A program made the position numbers and the translations under genes. This document shows, one piece after another, positions 49,366 through 57,654 of a stretch of 64,000 nt of DNA (position 1 is its first letter; every line of letters starts with the position of its first letter). This DNA is from Salinarimonas chemoclinalis (lineage in GTDB: Bacteria; Pseudomonadota; Alphaproteobacteria; Rhizobiales; Beijerinckiaceae): contig NZ_JBGMWH010000002.1 of assembly GCF_041514305.1 (NCBI RefSeq), forward strand, positions 664,832 to 728,831, in the 5' to 3' direction. The notes under the pieces are model-generated. The model saw only the letters and a program-made list of their open reading frames with translations, made no database searches and had not been told where the DNA came from.

Positions 49366-49923
49366 ATGATTCACCGTCGAAACGCCCTCGCCCTCCTCCT
49401 CGGCGCGCCGCTGCTCGCGGGCTGCGTCACCGCGCAGCCGCGCCGGCTCGAGCCCGGCCCGGAGGGGGAGTACCGGCTCGCCGCGGGCGATCGCCTGCGC
49501 GTCATCGTCTTCGGCCAGGACGACCTCTCGAACCTCTACACGGTGGAGCCCGCCGGCACGATCGCCATGCCGTTGATCGGCGCGGTTCCGGTGACGGGCG
49601 CAACGACCCGCACGGTCGAGGCGCGGGTCGCCGAGCGCCTGCGCGGCGGCTTCCTGCGCGACCCGCAGGTGGCGGTCGAGGTCGACACCTACCGCCCGTT
49701 CTTCATCCTCGGCGAGGTCGCCAGCCCGGGGCAGTTCCCCTACGTCGACGGGATCACGGTGCAGACCGCCGTCGCCATCGCAGGCGGCTTCACCCCGCGG
49801 GCGGCACGCACGAGCGCGGAGATCACCCGCACGGTCGGTGACGCGATGGTAACGGAAGCCGTGCCAATGACGTTTCCGGTCCGGCCGGGAGACACGATCG
49901 TCGTCGCGGAGCGCTGGCTCTGA
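49366..49923 (+). CDS. Polysaccharide export lipoprotein (Wza/ExoF-like)
   Basis: This 185-residue protein has a lipobox LLAGC (about 16-20), so it should be a lipoprotein. The poly_export domain begins YRLAAGDRLRVIVFGQDDLS (about 36-55), followed by an SLBB-like domain (FFILGEVASPGQFPYVDG). It forms or contributes to the outer-membrane channel for exopolysaccharide. It is the first gene of an EPS cluster running to 56425; no Wzc/tyrosine-kinase copolymerase gene is next to it. Confidence 0.87.
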   Translation: MIHRRNALALLLGAPLLAGCVTAQPRRLEPGPEGEYRLAAGDRLRVIVFGQDDLSNLYTVEPAGTIAMPLIGAVPVTGATTRTVEARVAERLRGGFLRDPQVAVEVDTYRPFFILGEVASPGQFPYVDGITVQTAVAIAGGFTPRAARTSAEITRTVGDAMVTEAVPMTFPVRPGDTIVVAERWL

Positions 49924-49970
49924 ACGCGCACCGCCGCCCCCGCGCCGGCGACGGCACCGGAGGCGACACG

Positions 49971-51149
49971 ATGGCGACGAAGACCCCGCACCTGCGCATC
50001 CTGCACGTGTTCCGCGCGCCGCTCGGCGGCCTGTTCCGGCACGTGCTCGACCTCACCCGCGCGCAGCTCGCCCGCGGCTACGACGTCGGCATCTTCTGCG
50101 ATTCGACGACGGGCAACGCGGTCACCGAAGCCGCCCTCGCCGAGCTCGCCCCGCGCCTGTCGCTCGGCCTCCACCGCGTGCCGATCGCGCGCAACCCGGG
50201 GCTCGGCGACCTCTCCGCGCTGCGCGCCCTCGGGCGGGTCCGGCGCGACACCGGAGCGAACATCCTCCACGCCCACGGCGCCAAGGGCGGCGCCTACGCC
50301 CGCCTCCTGCCGCTGCCCGCGAACGCCCGCGTGGCGCGCCTCTACACGCCCCACGGCGGCAGCTTCAACTATCGTCCCGGCACCGCCGCGCACCGCGTCT
50401 ACATGGCGGTGGAGGCGCTGCTCGCCCGCCGCACCGAGGTCTTCACCTTCGAGAGCGCCTTCATCGCCGGCCGCTTCGCGGCGAACGTCGGCGGCTTCGA
50501 GGAGCGGGTGCGGGTGATCTACAACGGCATCTCGGACGCGGAATTCGAGCCGGTGGACACCTCCGGCGCCGCCTTCGACCTGCTCTACATCGGCGAGCTG
50601 CGCGCCGCGAAGGGCATCGACACGCTGCTCGACGCGCTCGCTCGGCTGCACGCCGCCGGCCGGCCGATCACGCTGCTCGCGGTCGGCTCCGGGCCGGACC
50701 GCGAGGCACTCGTCGCCCGCGCCGCCGAGCTGGGGCTCTCCGGCGCGATCACCTTCGAAGGCCCCTGCCCCATCCGCCAGGCGCTCGGGCGCGCGCGCGT
50801 GATGGTCGTGCCGTCGCGGGCGGAGTCTCTCCCATACGTCGTGCTCGAGGCCGCCGCCGCCTCGCAGCCGATGGTCTCGACCGACGTCGGCGGCATCCCC
50901 GAGATCTTCGGGCCACAGCACCGGGGCCTGATCCCGCCCGACGACGCCGAGCGCCTCGCCACCGCCATCGCGGCGAAGCTCGACGAGGGCGAGGCCTCGC
51001 GCCGTGCGCAGGCCGAGGCGCTCGCCGCCCACGTGCGCAGCCGCTTCGCCCTCGACACGATGGCCGAGGGCGTGCTCGCGGCCTACGCCGCCGCGCTCGA
51101 CATCGACGAACCGCGTCCGTCTTCCGCAGCGGAAATTCGGGCGGCTTAA
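49971..51149 (+). CDS. Family 4 glycosyltransferase (EPS)
   Basis: This 392-residue GT-B enzyme has ILHVFRAPLGGLFRHVLDLTR (about 9-28) in the acceptor-side domain and LHAHGAKGGAYARLL near 100. The donor-side domain has LLYIGELRAAKGIDTLLDAL (about 204-223), the VVPSRAESLPYVVLEA motif with the nucleotide-sugar-binding Glu, and GGIPEIFGP. It adds a sugar to the lipid-linked repeat unit at the cytoplasmic face. It is separated from the export gene by 47 bases. Confidence 0.88.
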   Translation: MATKTPHLRILHVFRAPLGGLFRHVLDLTRAQLARGYDVGIFCDSTTGNAVTEAALAELAPRLSLGLHRVPIARNPGLGDLSALRALGRVRRDTGANILHAHGAKGGAYARLLPLPANARVARLYTPHGGSFNYRPGTAAHRVYMAVEALLARRTEVFTFESAFIAGRFAANVGGFEERVRVIYNGISDAEFEPVDTSGAAFDLLYIGELRAAKGIDTLLDALARLHAAGRPITLLAVGSGPDREALVARAAELGLSGAITFEGPCPIRQALGRARVMVVPSRAESLPYVVLEAAAASQPMVSTDVGGIPEIFGPQHRGLIPPDDAERLATAIAAKLDEGEASRRAQAEALAAHVRSRFALDTMAEGVLAAYAAALDIDEPRPSSAAEIRAA

Positions 51150-51226
51150 GTCTTCTCTCACGCCCGTTCCCTACAACGCCGGAGAGAACGGGGCGGACGA
51201 CGACCGGCCCTGCGAGGGACGAGACG

Positions 51227-52771
51227 ATGAGCGGCTTGAACATTCGCGACCTGATGGCGGCGGCGGCCGGCGCGGCGGCGGTGGACGGGCCCGCGCCCGG
51301 GCGCGCCGCCCCGCGCCTCGCCGGAGCGCCTCTCGCCGAGAGCGCGAGCGGGCTTCCGATCGCGCGCAGCTGGTCGCCGGTCGTCCTCGTCGGCTCGGTG
51401 CGCGCGCTCGAGGCGCTCCTCGTCGTCGGCAGCGGCCTCGTCGTGCACGCCGCCTATCTCGGCGGAGTCGTCTCCTTCGAGTACTGGACCGCACTGATCG
51501 GTGTCGGCGCGCTGGCGATCCTCGCCTTCCAGGCGCTGGGCGTCTACTCGATCGGCGCCTTCCGCGCCTTCTTCCGCTTCGGTTTCAAGATCGCCGTGGG
51601 CTGGACGCTCGTCTTCCTCGTGGCGCTCGCCGCCGTGTTCCTGCTCAAGGTCGGCGCGACCTTCTCGCGCGTTTGGCTGGTGAGCTGGTTCGTGGCGGGG
51701 CTCGCGGTGCTGACGGCCTCGCGTCTCGTCACGGCGCTCGTCTTCACCGCGATGACCCGCGCGGGACGCTTCGACCGCCGCACGGCCATCGTCGGCGGCG
51801 GGCCGGCCGCGGAGAGCATGATCAAGGCTCTCGATGCCCAGCCCGACACCGGCGTGAAGATCGTCGGCGTCTTCGACGACCGCTCCGACGAGCGCTCCGC
51901 CGACGTCGTCGCCGGCTACCCCAAGCTCGGCCGCGTGGACGATCTCGTCGACTTCGCGCGGCACACGCAGCTCGACCTCGTCATCTTCACGGTCCCGATC
52001 TCGGCGGAGGAGCGCATCCTGCAGATGCTCTCCAAGCTCTGGGTCCTGCCGATCGACATCCGCCTCGCCGCGCACACCTCGAAGCTGCGGCTGCGCCCGC
52101 GATCGTATTCCTACATCGGCTCGGTGCCGGTGCTCGACGTCTTCGACCGGCCGATCGCCGATTGGGACCTCGTGCTCAAGTGGCTGTTCGACAAGGTCGT
52201 CGGCAGCCTCCTGCTCGTGATGCTCTCGCCGGTGCTGCTCGCGACCGCGATCGCCGTGAAGCTCGATTCGAAGGGTCCGGCGTTCTTCCGGCAGAAGCGC
52301 TACGGCTTCAACAACGAGCTGATCGAGGTCTTCAAGTTCCGCTCGATGTACACCGACATGTCGGACGCGACCGCGTCGAAGCTCGTCACCAAGGACGACC
52401 CGCGGGTGACGCGCGTCGGGCGCTTCATCCGCAAGACCTCGATCGACGAGCTGCCGCAGCTGTTCAACGTGGTCTTCTCCGGCGACCTCTCCCTCGTCGG
52501 CCCGCGCCCGCACGCGCTCCACGCCAAGGCCGCGGACCGGCTCTACGACCAGGTCGTCGACGGCTACTTCGCCCGCCACAAGGTCAAGCCGGGCATCACG
52601 GGCTGGGCGCAGATCAACGGCTGGCGCGGCGAGACCGACACGCAGGAGAAGATCCAGCGGCGTGTCGAGCACGATCTCTACTACATCGAGCACTGGTCGG
52701 TGTTCTTCGACCTGCAGATCCTGGCGATGACGCCGGTTTCCCTCGTCTCCAAGAATGAGAACGCGTATTGA
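51227..52771 (+). CDS. Undecaprenyl-phosphate sugar phosphotransferase (WcaJ/ExoY type)
   Basis: This 514-residue polyprenyl-phosphate hexose-1-phosphate transferase has N-terminal hydrophobic helices (about 60-165), a Rossmann-like middle (AIVGGGPAAESMIKAL) and the conserved C-terminal bacterial transferase domain (about 320-505). The catalytic domain shows FRQKRYGFNNELIEVFKFRS, KTSIDELPQLFNV and LSLVGPRPH. It attaches the first sugar of the EPS repeat to undecaprenyl phosphate in the inner membrane. Its stop overlaps the TTG start of the polymerase-like gene. Confidence 0.92.
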   Translation: MSGLNIRDLMAAAAGAAAVDGPAPGRAAPRLAGAPLAESASGLPIARSWSPVVLVGSVRALEALLVVGSGLVVHAAYLGGVVSFEYWTALIGVGALAILAFQALGVYSIGAFRAFFRFGFKIAVGWTLVFLVALAAVFLLKVGATFSRVWLVSWFVAGLAVLTASRLVTALVFTAMTRAGRFDRRTAIVGGGPAAESMIKALDAQPDTGVKIVGVFDDRSDERSADVVAGYPKLGRVDDLVDFARHTQLDLVIFTVPISAEERILQMLSKLWVLPIDIRLAAHTSKLRLRPRSYSYIGSVPVLDVFDRPIADWDLVLKWLFDKVVGSLLLVMLSPVLLATAIAVKLDSKGPAFFRQKRYGFNNELIEVFKFRSMYTDMSDATASKLVTKDDPRVTRVGRFIRKTSIDELPQLFNVVFSGDLSLVGPRPHALHAKAADRLYDQVVDGYFARHKVKPGITGWAQINGWRGETDTQEKIQRRVEHDLYYIEHWSVFFDLQILAMTPVSLVSKNENAY

Positions 52772-54048
52772 GCACGGGCCTCGCCCTCGGCGGCGCGGGC
52801 GGGACCGCGCCCGCGGTCCGACGTGGGTTCTCGCCCCGCGTCGAGGGGGCGGTGCTGTGGCTGATGGGCTACGGCGGCGGCTTCGCCTTCATCGAGCCCT
52901 CGCCGTGGGAATTCGCCTTCTTCCTCGTCCTCTTCGTGCTCGCCGTGGGCGGCCTGAGGCTCCATCGCTCGACCCTGCCGATGGTCGCGCTGCTGGCGCT
53001 GTTCAACATCGGCGGCGTCTTCAGCCTGGCGCCCTTCCTGCACGACTCCGATTCGGTGATGTTCATCGCCGTCTCGATCTACCTGATGGCGACGAGCGTG
53101 CTGTTTTCCGCCATGCTGCTCGACCGCGGCGCCGAGCGCTTCGGTGCGCTGCGCTCCGGGCTGACCTGGGGCGCGGCGACGGCGAGCGTGGCGGGCATCC
53201 TCGGCTATTTCGACGTCGCCGGGCTCGGCGCGATCTTCACGGTCAACGACCGCGCGTCCGGCACGTTCAAGGACCCGAACGTCCTCGGCACCTTCGTGAT
53301 CTTCCCGCTCGTGCTCATCGCGCAGGACATGCTGACCGGCCGCGGCCGTTTCTGGCGCAACGCCGCGCTCTTCGCGGTGATCTTCGTGGGCGGCGTCTTC
53401 CTGTCCTTCTCCCGCGGCGCCTGGGGGCATGCGGGCGCCTCGATCCTCATGGTGACGGGCCTCACCTTCCTGTTCGCGGCGACGCCGCGCGTCCGCATGC
53501 GCATCCTCGGCCTCGTGGCGCTCGCCCCCGTGGTGGGCGTCGGCGCGCTCGCCGCCGCGCTCTCGATCGAGCCGGTGCGCGAGATGTTCGAGGTGCGCGC
53601 GAGCCTCAACCAGTACTACGACGTCGGCCCGACCGGCCGCTTCGGCAACCACGCTCGCTCGCTGCCGACGCTGTTCGAGATGCCCAACGGCTACGGCCCG
53701 CGCCAATTCCGCTACCATTGGCCCGAGGACCCCCACAACGTCTACATCAACGCCTTCGCCTCCTACGGCTGGCTGGGCGGCGTCGCCTACCTCGCGCTGA
53801 CCCTCGCCACGGTCGCCGTGGGCTTCGCGACCGTGGCGATGCGCTCCTCGTTGCAGCCGCTGGCCATCGCGGTCTGGTCGACGCTGTTCGTGCAGATGCT
53901 CCAGGGCTTCCTGATCGATACCGACCATTGGCGGCACTACTACCTGCTTCTCGGCCTCGTCTGGGGCCTGTTCGCGCTCGCCCGGGTCGAGTCGGCGGCG
54001 CGCGCGCGTGGCCTCGCGAGCGCACCCCACGGAGGACACGCGGCATGA
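52768..54048 (+). CDS. O-antigen ligase/Wzy-like polymerase
   Basis: The product is 426 residues from TTG 52768, coupled to the preceding gene. About eleven hydrophobic helices and a periplasmic loop of the Wzy_C type containing FRYHWPEDPHNVYINAFASYG (about 310-330), with the HNxY pattern, identify the O-antigen ligase/polymerase superfamily. In a cluster with WcaJ-type and Wzx-type proteins it most likely polymerises EPS repeat units at the periplasmic face. Confidence 0.85.
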   Translation: MSTGLALGGAGGTAPAVRRGFSPRVEGAVLWLMGYGGGFAFIEPSPWEFAFFLVLFVLAVGGLRLHRSTLPMVALLALFNIGGVFSLAPFLHDSDSVMFIAVSIYLMATSVLFSAMLLDRGAERFGALRSGLTWGAATASVAGILGYFDVAGLGAIFTVNDRASGTFKDPNVLGTFVIFPLVLIAQDMLTGRGRFWRNAALFAVIFVGGVFLSFSRGAWGHAGASILMVTGLTFLFAATPRVRMRILGLVALAPVVGVGALAAALSIEPVREMFEVRASLNQYYDVGPTGRFGNHARSLPTLFEMPNGYGPRQFRYHWPEDPHNVYINAFASYGWLGGVAYLALTLATVAVGFATVAMRSSLQPLAIAVWSTLFVQMLQGFLIDTDHWRHYYLLLGLVWGLFALARVESAARARGLASAPHGGHAA

Positions 54049-55199
54049 ACGAGATGCGCTCCCTCACCGGGCCGGGCACGGACGCGATCGCGCCCGTCAC
54101 GATCGTCGGCTCGGACGCGCCGGTGACCTGCGGCGTGATGGACTACGCGCGGCGCCTCGTCGAGGCGATCGACGTCCTCGCGCCGGGCCTCGTGCGGATC
54201 GAGCCCGTCGAGACCCGCCGCCCCCTGGACTTCTTGCGGGTCATCGTCTCCCGCCTGCGCCGCGGGGAGACCGTGCACATGCAGCTGCCCATCGAGGGCT
54301 GGGGCAACTCGCTGCTTCCGGGCGTCGCACTGTTCCTGGCGCGGCTCGCGACCCGCCGGGGGCACATCGTCGTCACGCTGCACGAATGGATGTCGCTCAA
54401 CCGGCTGCGCTACCTCTCGCTCCTCCCGGACGTGTGGGCGACCGACTCCTTCGTCTTCGTCTCCGAGCACCAGCGCGCGGCCTTCCGCGGCTCGCCGGTC
54501 GTGGCGCGTGCCAGGCGCGAGGCGGCGACGATGATCCCGATCGGACCCAACATCATGGCGCGCCCCGGCGAAGAGGCCGCGATCGCCGCGGAGCGCGCCC
54601 GCATCCGCGCGAGGGGCGACGGACGCCCGCAGCTCGTCGTCGGCTTCTTCGGCGTGCTCTACGCCTCCAAGCGCCCCGAGCTTCTGCTCGAGACGCTCGC
54701 CGCCCTGCGCACGAAGGGGTTCGACGCACGCCTCGTCGTCTGCGGCGACTTTCTGCACGACAAGCCGGACGACCGGCCCGCCTTCCTCGCCCGCGCCGCG
54801 GCGCTCGGCGTGTCCGACGCGCTCGACTTCCGCGGCCGCATCGACGACGAGACCGAGCTGATGACGGTGCTCGCCGCCTGCGACGCCTTTCTCCTGCCCT
54901 ACACCGACGGCGTGAGCGCCCGGCGCGGCACCTTCCACGCGCTCGCGCAGATCGCGCGGCCGCTCGTCACCACCGAGCCGGCCCGGGCGGACGAGTTCGC
55001 GCTCTTCCCCGCGCTCGCCGCGAAGATCGCGAGCCCGGCGACGCGTCTCGTGCCCGTCGACGCGCCGGCGCGGGCCTTCGCCGACGCGCTCGTCGCCGCG
55101 CACGAGCGGCGCGAGGAGGCGATCGCGGTCGACCTGGCATCACTGTGGGGGGAGGCGGCGCGCGGCCACCTGGCGCTCTACGAGGCGCTGCGCGGATAG
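54045..55199 (+). CDS. GT-B glycosyltransferase (EPS)
   Basis: The product is 384 residues from ATG 54045, overlapping the polymerase gene by four bases. N-terminal VTCGVMDYARRLVEAI and LHEWMSLNRLRYLSLLP are followed by LVVGFFGVLYASKRPELLLE (about 200-219) and FLLPYTDGVSARRGTFHAL, consistent with a GT-B retaining enzyme. The sugar is unknown. The 3' end overlaps the convergent flippase gene by 22 bases. Confidence 0.83.
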   Translation: MNEMRSLTGPGTDAIAPVTIVGSDAPVTCGVMDYARRLVEAIDVLAPGLVRIEPVETRRPLDFLRVIVSRLRRGETVHMQLPIEGWGNSLLPGVALFLARLATRRGHIVVTLHEWMSLNRLRYLSLLPDVWATDSFVFVSEHQRAAFRGSPVVARARREAATMIPIGPNIMARPGEEAAIAAERARIRARGDGRPQLVVGFFGVLYASKRPELLLETLAALRTKGFDARLVVCGDFLHDKPDDRPAFLARAAALGVSDALDFRGRIDDETELMTVLAACDAFLLPYTDGVSARRGTFHALAQIARPLVTTEPARADEFALFPALAAKIASPATRLVPVDAPARAFADALVAAHERREEAIAVDLASLWGEAARGHLALYEALRG

Positions 55200-56425
55200 G
55201 CGGGAGACGCCGCGCGCACCGCGGCCAGGCTCGCGGCCACCATCGCCGCGGCGGCGAAGACCTCCGCACCGAGCCGCACCCAGGCGAGCCGCGCGGGGTC
55301 CTCGCCGCCGGCGAACAGCGCCGCGCCCGCGAAGACGAGGATCGCGGTCGCGACCTGGATCGTCATGATCTGCCGGTCGCGCCCGTGCACCACGAGGACG
55401 CCGTTGTTGCAGGCCGCGTTGACCGCGACGAGCGGCAGGATGAAGGCGGCGATGCGCAGCACCTCCGCCGCCTCGCCGTAGCCGGCGCCGAACAGGATGC
55501 GCACGATCGGGTCGGCGGCGACGAACAGGAAGCCGCCGAGCGCGACCCCGAGCGCCACGAGCGCGCCGGCACCGCGCCGGAAGACGCGCGCCGCGCCCTC
55601 CGGATCGTGCACGCGCCGGCTCGCGATCTCGGGCATGACGACCTGCATCACCGGCCAGAGCACGTTCGCCGAGCCCATCACCACGCGCTCCGCGGCGGCG
55701 TAGACCGCGACGAGCTGGGGCGCCATCAGGAAGCCCGCGAGGTAGACGAGGCCGAGCCCCGGCGCGGCGCTCGCGGCCTTGGCCACGAACAGCGAGGCGC
55801 CGCCGCGCAGGTGCGCCGCGACGGCGCTCCAGGGAGGCCGCGCGACGCCCACGCGCCGCGCCGTCATCCAGTGCCCGATCGCCACCGCGAGCGCCAGCGG
55901 CCCGGCCTGGAGCGCGAGCACCAGCGCCGCATCGCGTGGGCCGTAGGGCACCAGGAAGACGAGGAGGAGGAAGGCCGCCAGCGCCCCGATCTCGAGGAAG
56001 GCGTAGGCCTGCGCGCGGCCGACACCCTGGAAGAACCAGCCGGGGGCGAGCCCGAGCGCGAGGCCGAGCGCGACGGTGAGCGCGACGAGGGCGGGATCGC
56101 CCCCCAGCGTCGGCAGGAGGAGGGCCGCGAGTGTCCCCGCGGCCGCGGCCGGCAGACAGAGGACGAGCTTCGCCGCCACGATCTCCCGCGCCGCACGCGC
56201 GAGCCGCCCCTCCTCGCCGCGCGCCTGCGCCACGGTGCGCGCGCCGTAGGTGGCGAAGCCGTACTCCGGCGCCAGCATGACGAGGTAGGCGAGCGCCTGC
56301 GCGCTCATCAGCGCGGCGAAGGCGTCGACCTCGAGCCGGCGGGCGACGATCGGCAGCACGAGGACCGGGATCACCAGCCGCGCGAGCTGGGCGCCGTAGA
56401 CGGGGATGAAGGTGCGCACGATCAC
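55178..56425 (-). CDS. Wzx-type polysaccharide flippase
   Basis: This 415-residue membrane protein with about twelve helices starts at ATG 56423-56425. It belongs to the MOP superfamily: IPVYGAQLARLVIPVLVLPIV at the start, LAPEYGFATYGARTVAQARG (about 50-69), and the central loop ARPPWSAVAAHLRGGASLFV. It would flip undecaprenyl-linked EPS repeat units to the periplasm. It is encoded convergently to the other EPS genes and overlaps the last one by 22 bases. Confidence 0.86.
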   Translation of the reverse strand: MIVRTFIPVYGAQLARLVIPVLVLPIVARRLEVDAFAALMSAQALAYLVMLAPEYGFATYGARTVAQARGEEGRLARAAREIVAAKLVLCLPAAAAGTLAALLLPTLGGDPALVALTVALGLALGLAPGWFFQGVGRAQAYAFLEIGALAAFLLLVFLVPYGPRDAALVLALQAGPLALAVAIGHWMTARRVGVARPPWSAVAAHLRGGASLFVAKAASAAPGLGLVYLAGFLMAPQLVAVYAAAERVVMGSANVLWPVMQVVMPEIASRRVHDPEGAARVFRRGAGALVALGVALGGFLFVAADPIVRILFGAGYGEAAEVLRIAAFILPLVAVNAACNNGVLVVHGRDRQIMTIQVATAILVFAGAALFAGGEDPARLAWVRLGAEVFAAAAMVAASLAAVRAASPAYPRSAS

Positions 56426-56540
56426 GGAGCGGCTCGATCGGTCGTGGCGCGGTGCGCCGGTCCTCCCGCTTAGCCCCTCCCCGCTTGAGAAAGCGTTGAG
56501 ACGCCGGCATTCGCCCCGCGAGGACGGCGCGCGCCGACGA

Positions 56541-56572
56541 AAAGAGGCCCGCCGATACGGGATCGGCGGGCC
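56541..56572 (-). terminator. Intrinsic terminator of the PraR-like gene
   Basis: GGCCCGCCGAT (56546-56556), loop ACGGG, ATCGGCGGGCC (56562-56572) is a perfect 11-base stem. Read on the minus strand it is followed by TCTTTTC (complement of 56539-56545). It lies about 155 bases past the regulator's stop. The rest of the 302-base gap 56426-56727 shows nothing recognisable. Confidence 0.7.
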
Positions 56573-56727
56573 ATGAAGGTGCTCTCGATGTACGCCCCCA
56601 CAGGCGCACGTGGCACCGTAGGCCGGCGCGCGATGTCCGGCAACGAGAATTCATGCATTCGTCAGCCTCTGTCCACACCCGATCGGGGCCCGGCGCGCGA
56701 TCGCGTGGGCGCGCCGGGTGGGCGCGA

Positions 56728-57192
56728 TCACAGCGGCGGCCGGCGCCGCACCCGGCGCCCGTTGGACGGCCGCTTCAGGGCCGTGGCCAGCACGGCGGCG
56801 AGCTCGACGACCTTCTGCCGCACGGCGGCGTCCTCGATCTTCAGGAAGGCGTGGATCAGCAACCGCCCGTCCTCGGTGGCGAGCACGCGCTGCGCGTCCA
56901 TCGAGGGCTCGTAGACCGGTCCCGTCTCCCGGAACTCCGCGCCGCGCTCGTAGAAATCCGCCACCGGGCAATGCAGCGCATTCGCGATGGCGTAGAGACG
57001 GCTGGCTCCGACGCGGTCGGTTCCGTTCTCGTACTTCTGCACCTGCTGGTACGAGACGCCGATCTGCTGCGCGAGGCTCTGCTGGTTGAGCCCCAGTTCG
57101 GTGCGGCGCTGCTTGATGCGACGTCCGATCTCGCGATCGATCTCGTTCGGATGCTTCTTCATATCCATCTTAGGCTCATCATCACCCGACAT
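56728..57192 (-). CDS. PraR/PhrR-like XRE transcriptional regulator
   Basis: The product is 154 residues from ATG 57190-57192, which has GGAGGC eight bases upstream; the open frame continues further up without similarity. The helix-turn-helix covers about 18-80 (RIKQRRTELGLNQQSLAQQI, VSYQQVQKYENGTDRVGASR), followed by a helical tail with FLKIEDAAVRQKVVELAAVLA. The QKYENG-DR pattern is typical of the rhizobial PraR/PhrR group, which controls biofilm, polysaccharide and stress genes. Location beside the EPS cluster fits such a role but does not prove it. Confidence 0.82.
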   Translation of the reverse strand: MSGDDEPKMDMKKHPNEIDREIGRRIKQRRTELGLNQQSLAQQIGVSYQQVQKYENGTDRVGASRLYAIANALHCPVADFYERGAEFRETGPVYEPSMDAQRVLATEDGRLLIHAFLKIEDAAVRQKVVELAAVLATALKRPSNGRRVRRRPPL

Positions 57193-57654
57193 ACGTTTGC
57201 CTCCACGTTGTGCCCCCGTACCGGCCGGCACGACGACTGCACGCGCACGAATGACACCGCGGCCTGACCCCGCGAGCGTCGAACTCCAACGCAGAGTTTC
57301 GGAAAGTCTGGCGCGCCCTGGAAACCGGAACCGCGCCCCACACGCCCCCGAGCACTCTTTGTTCCCGCATTTCTGGCGTGGCAATCTTCACGTGTCAAAC
57401 GAAAACGTGCATTTCGGCGCGAAAATCGTAATAGTATCTACTTCTGTTTGAGTTCACGACTGATAATCGTAATGAGTGTGCTGCTTGGCACCCCTCGCGC
57501 GAGCAGCGCCCTAAGGGCGGTTTACTTCGAGTTGAACCATACAGAACTCGCTGGCAAGCGCGAGTTCTTGCGGACGAATCCGGTGGGGGCGCGCGACAGG
57601 AAAAATTAATTTCCCACATGTCAGGATGCATCACAGCTTGACGTTACGTGACCC
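57193..57654. promoter_or_regulatory. AT-rich regulatory intergenic region between PraR-like gene and kinase
   Basis: These 462 bases between divergent genes hold no supported gene. From about 57380 to 57650 the sequence is much richer in A and T than the window. AATCGTAAT occurs twice on the plus strand (57424-57432 and 57465-57473, 41 bases apart), a candidate binding repeat for the XRE regulator. I see no clear -35/-10 pair. Confidence 0.45.

Noticed and set aside
57395..57634. Minus-strand open frame of 79 codons in the AT-rich intergenic region
   Set aside because: No ribosome site, unusual composition and position inside a probable regulatory region.
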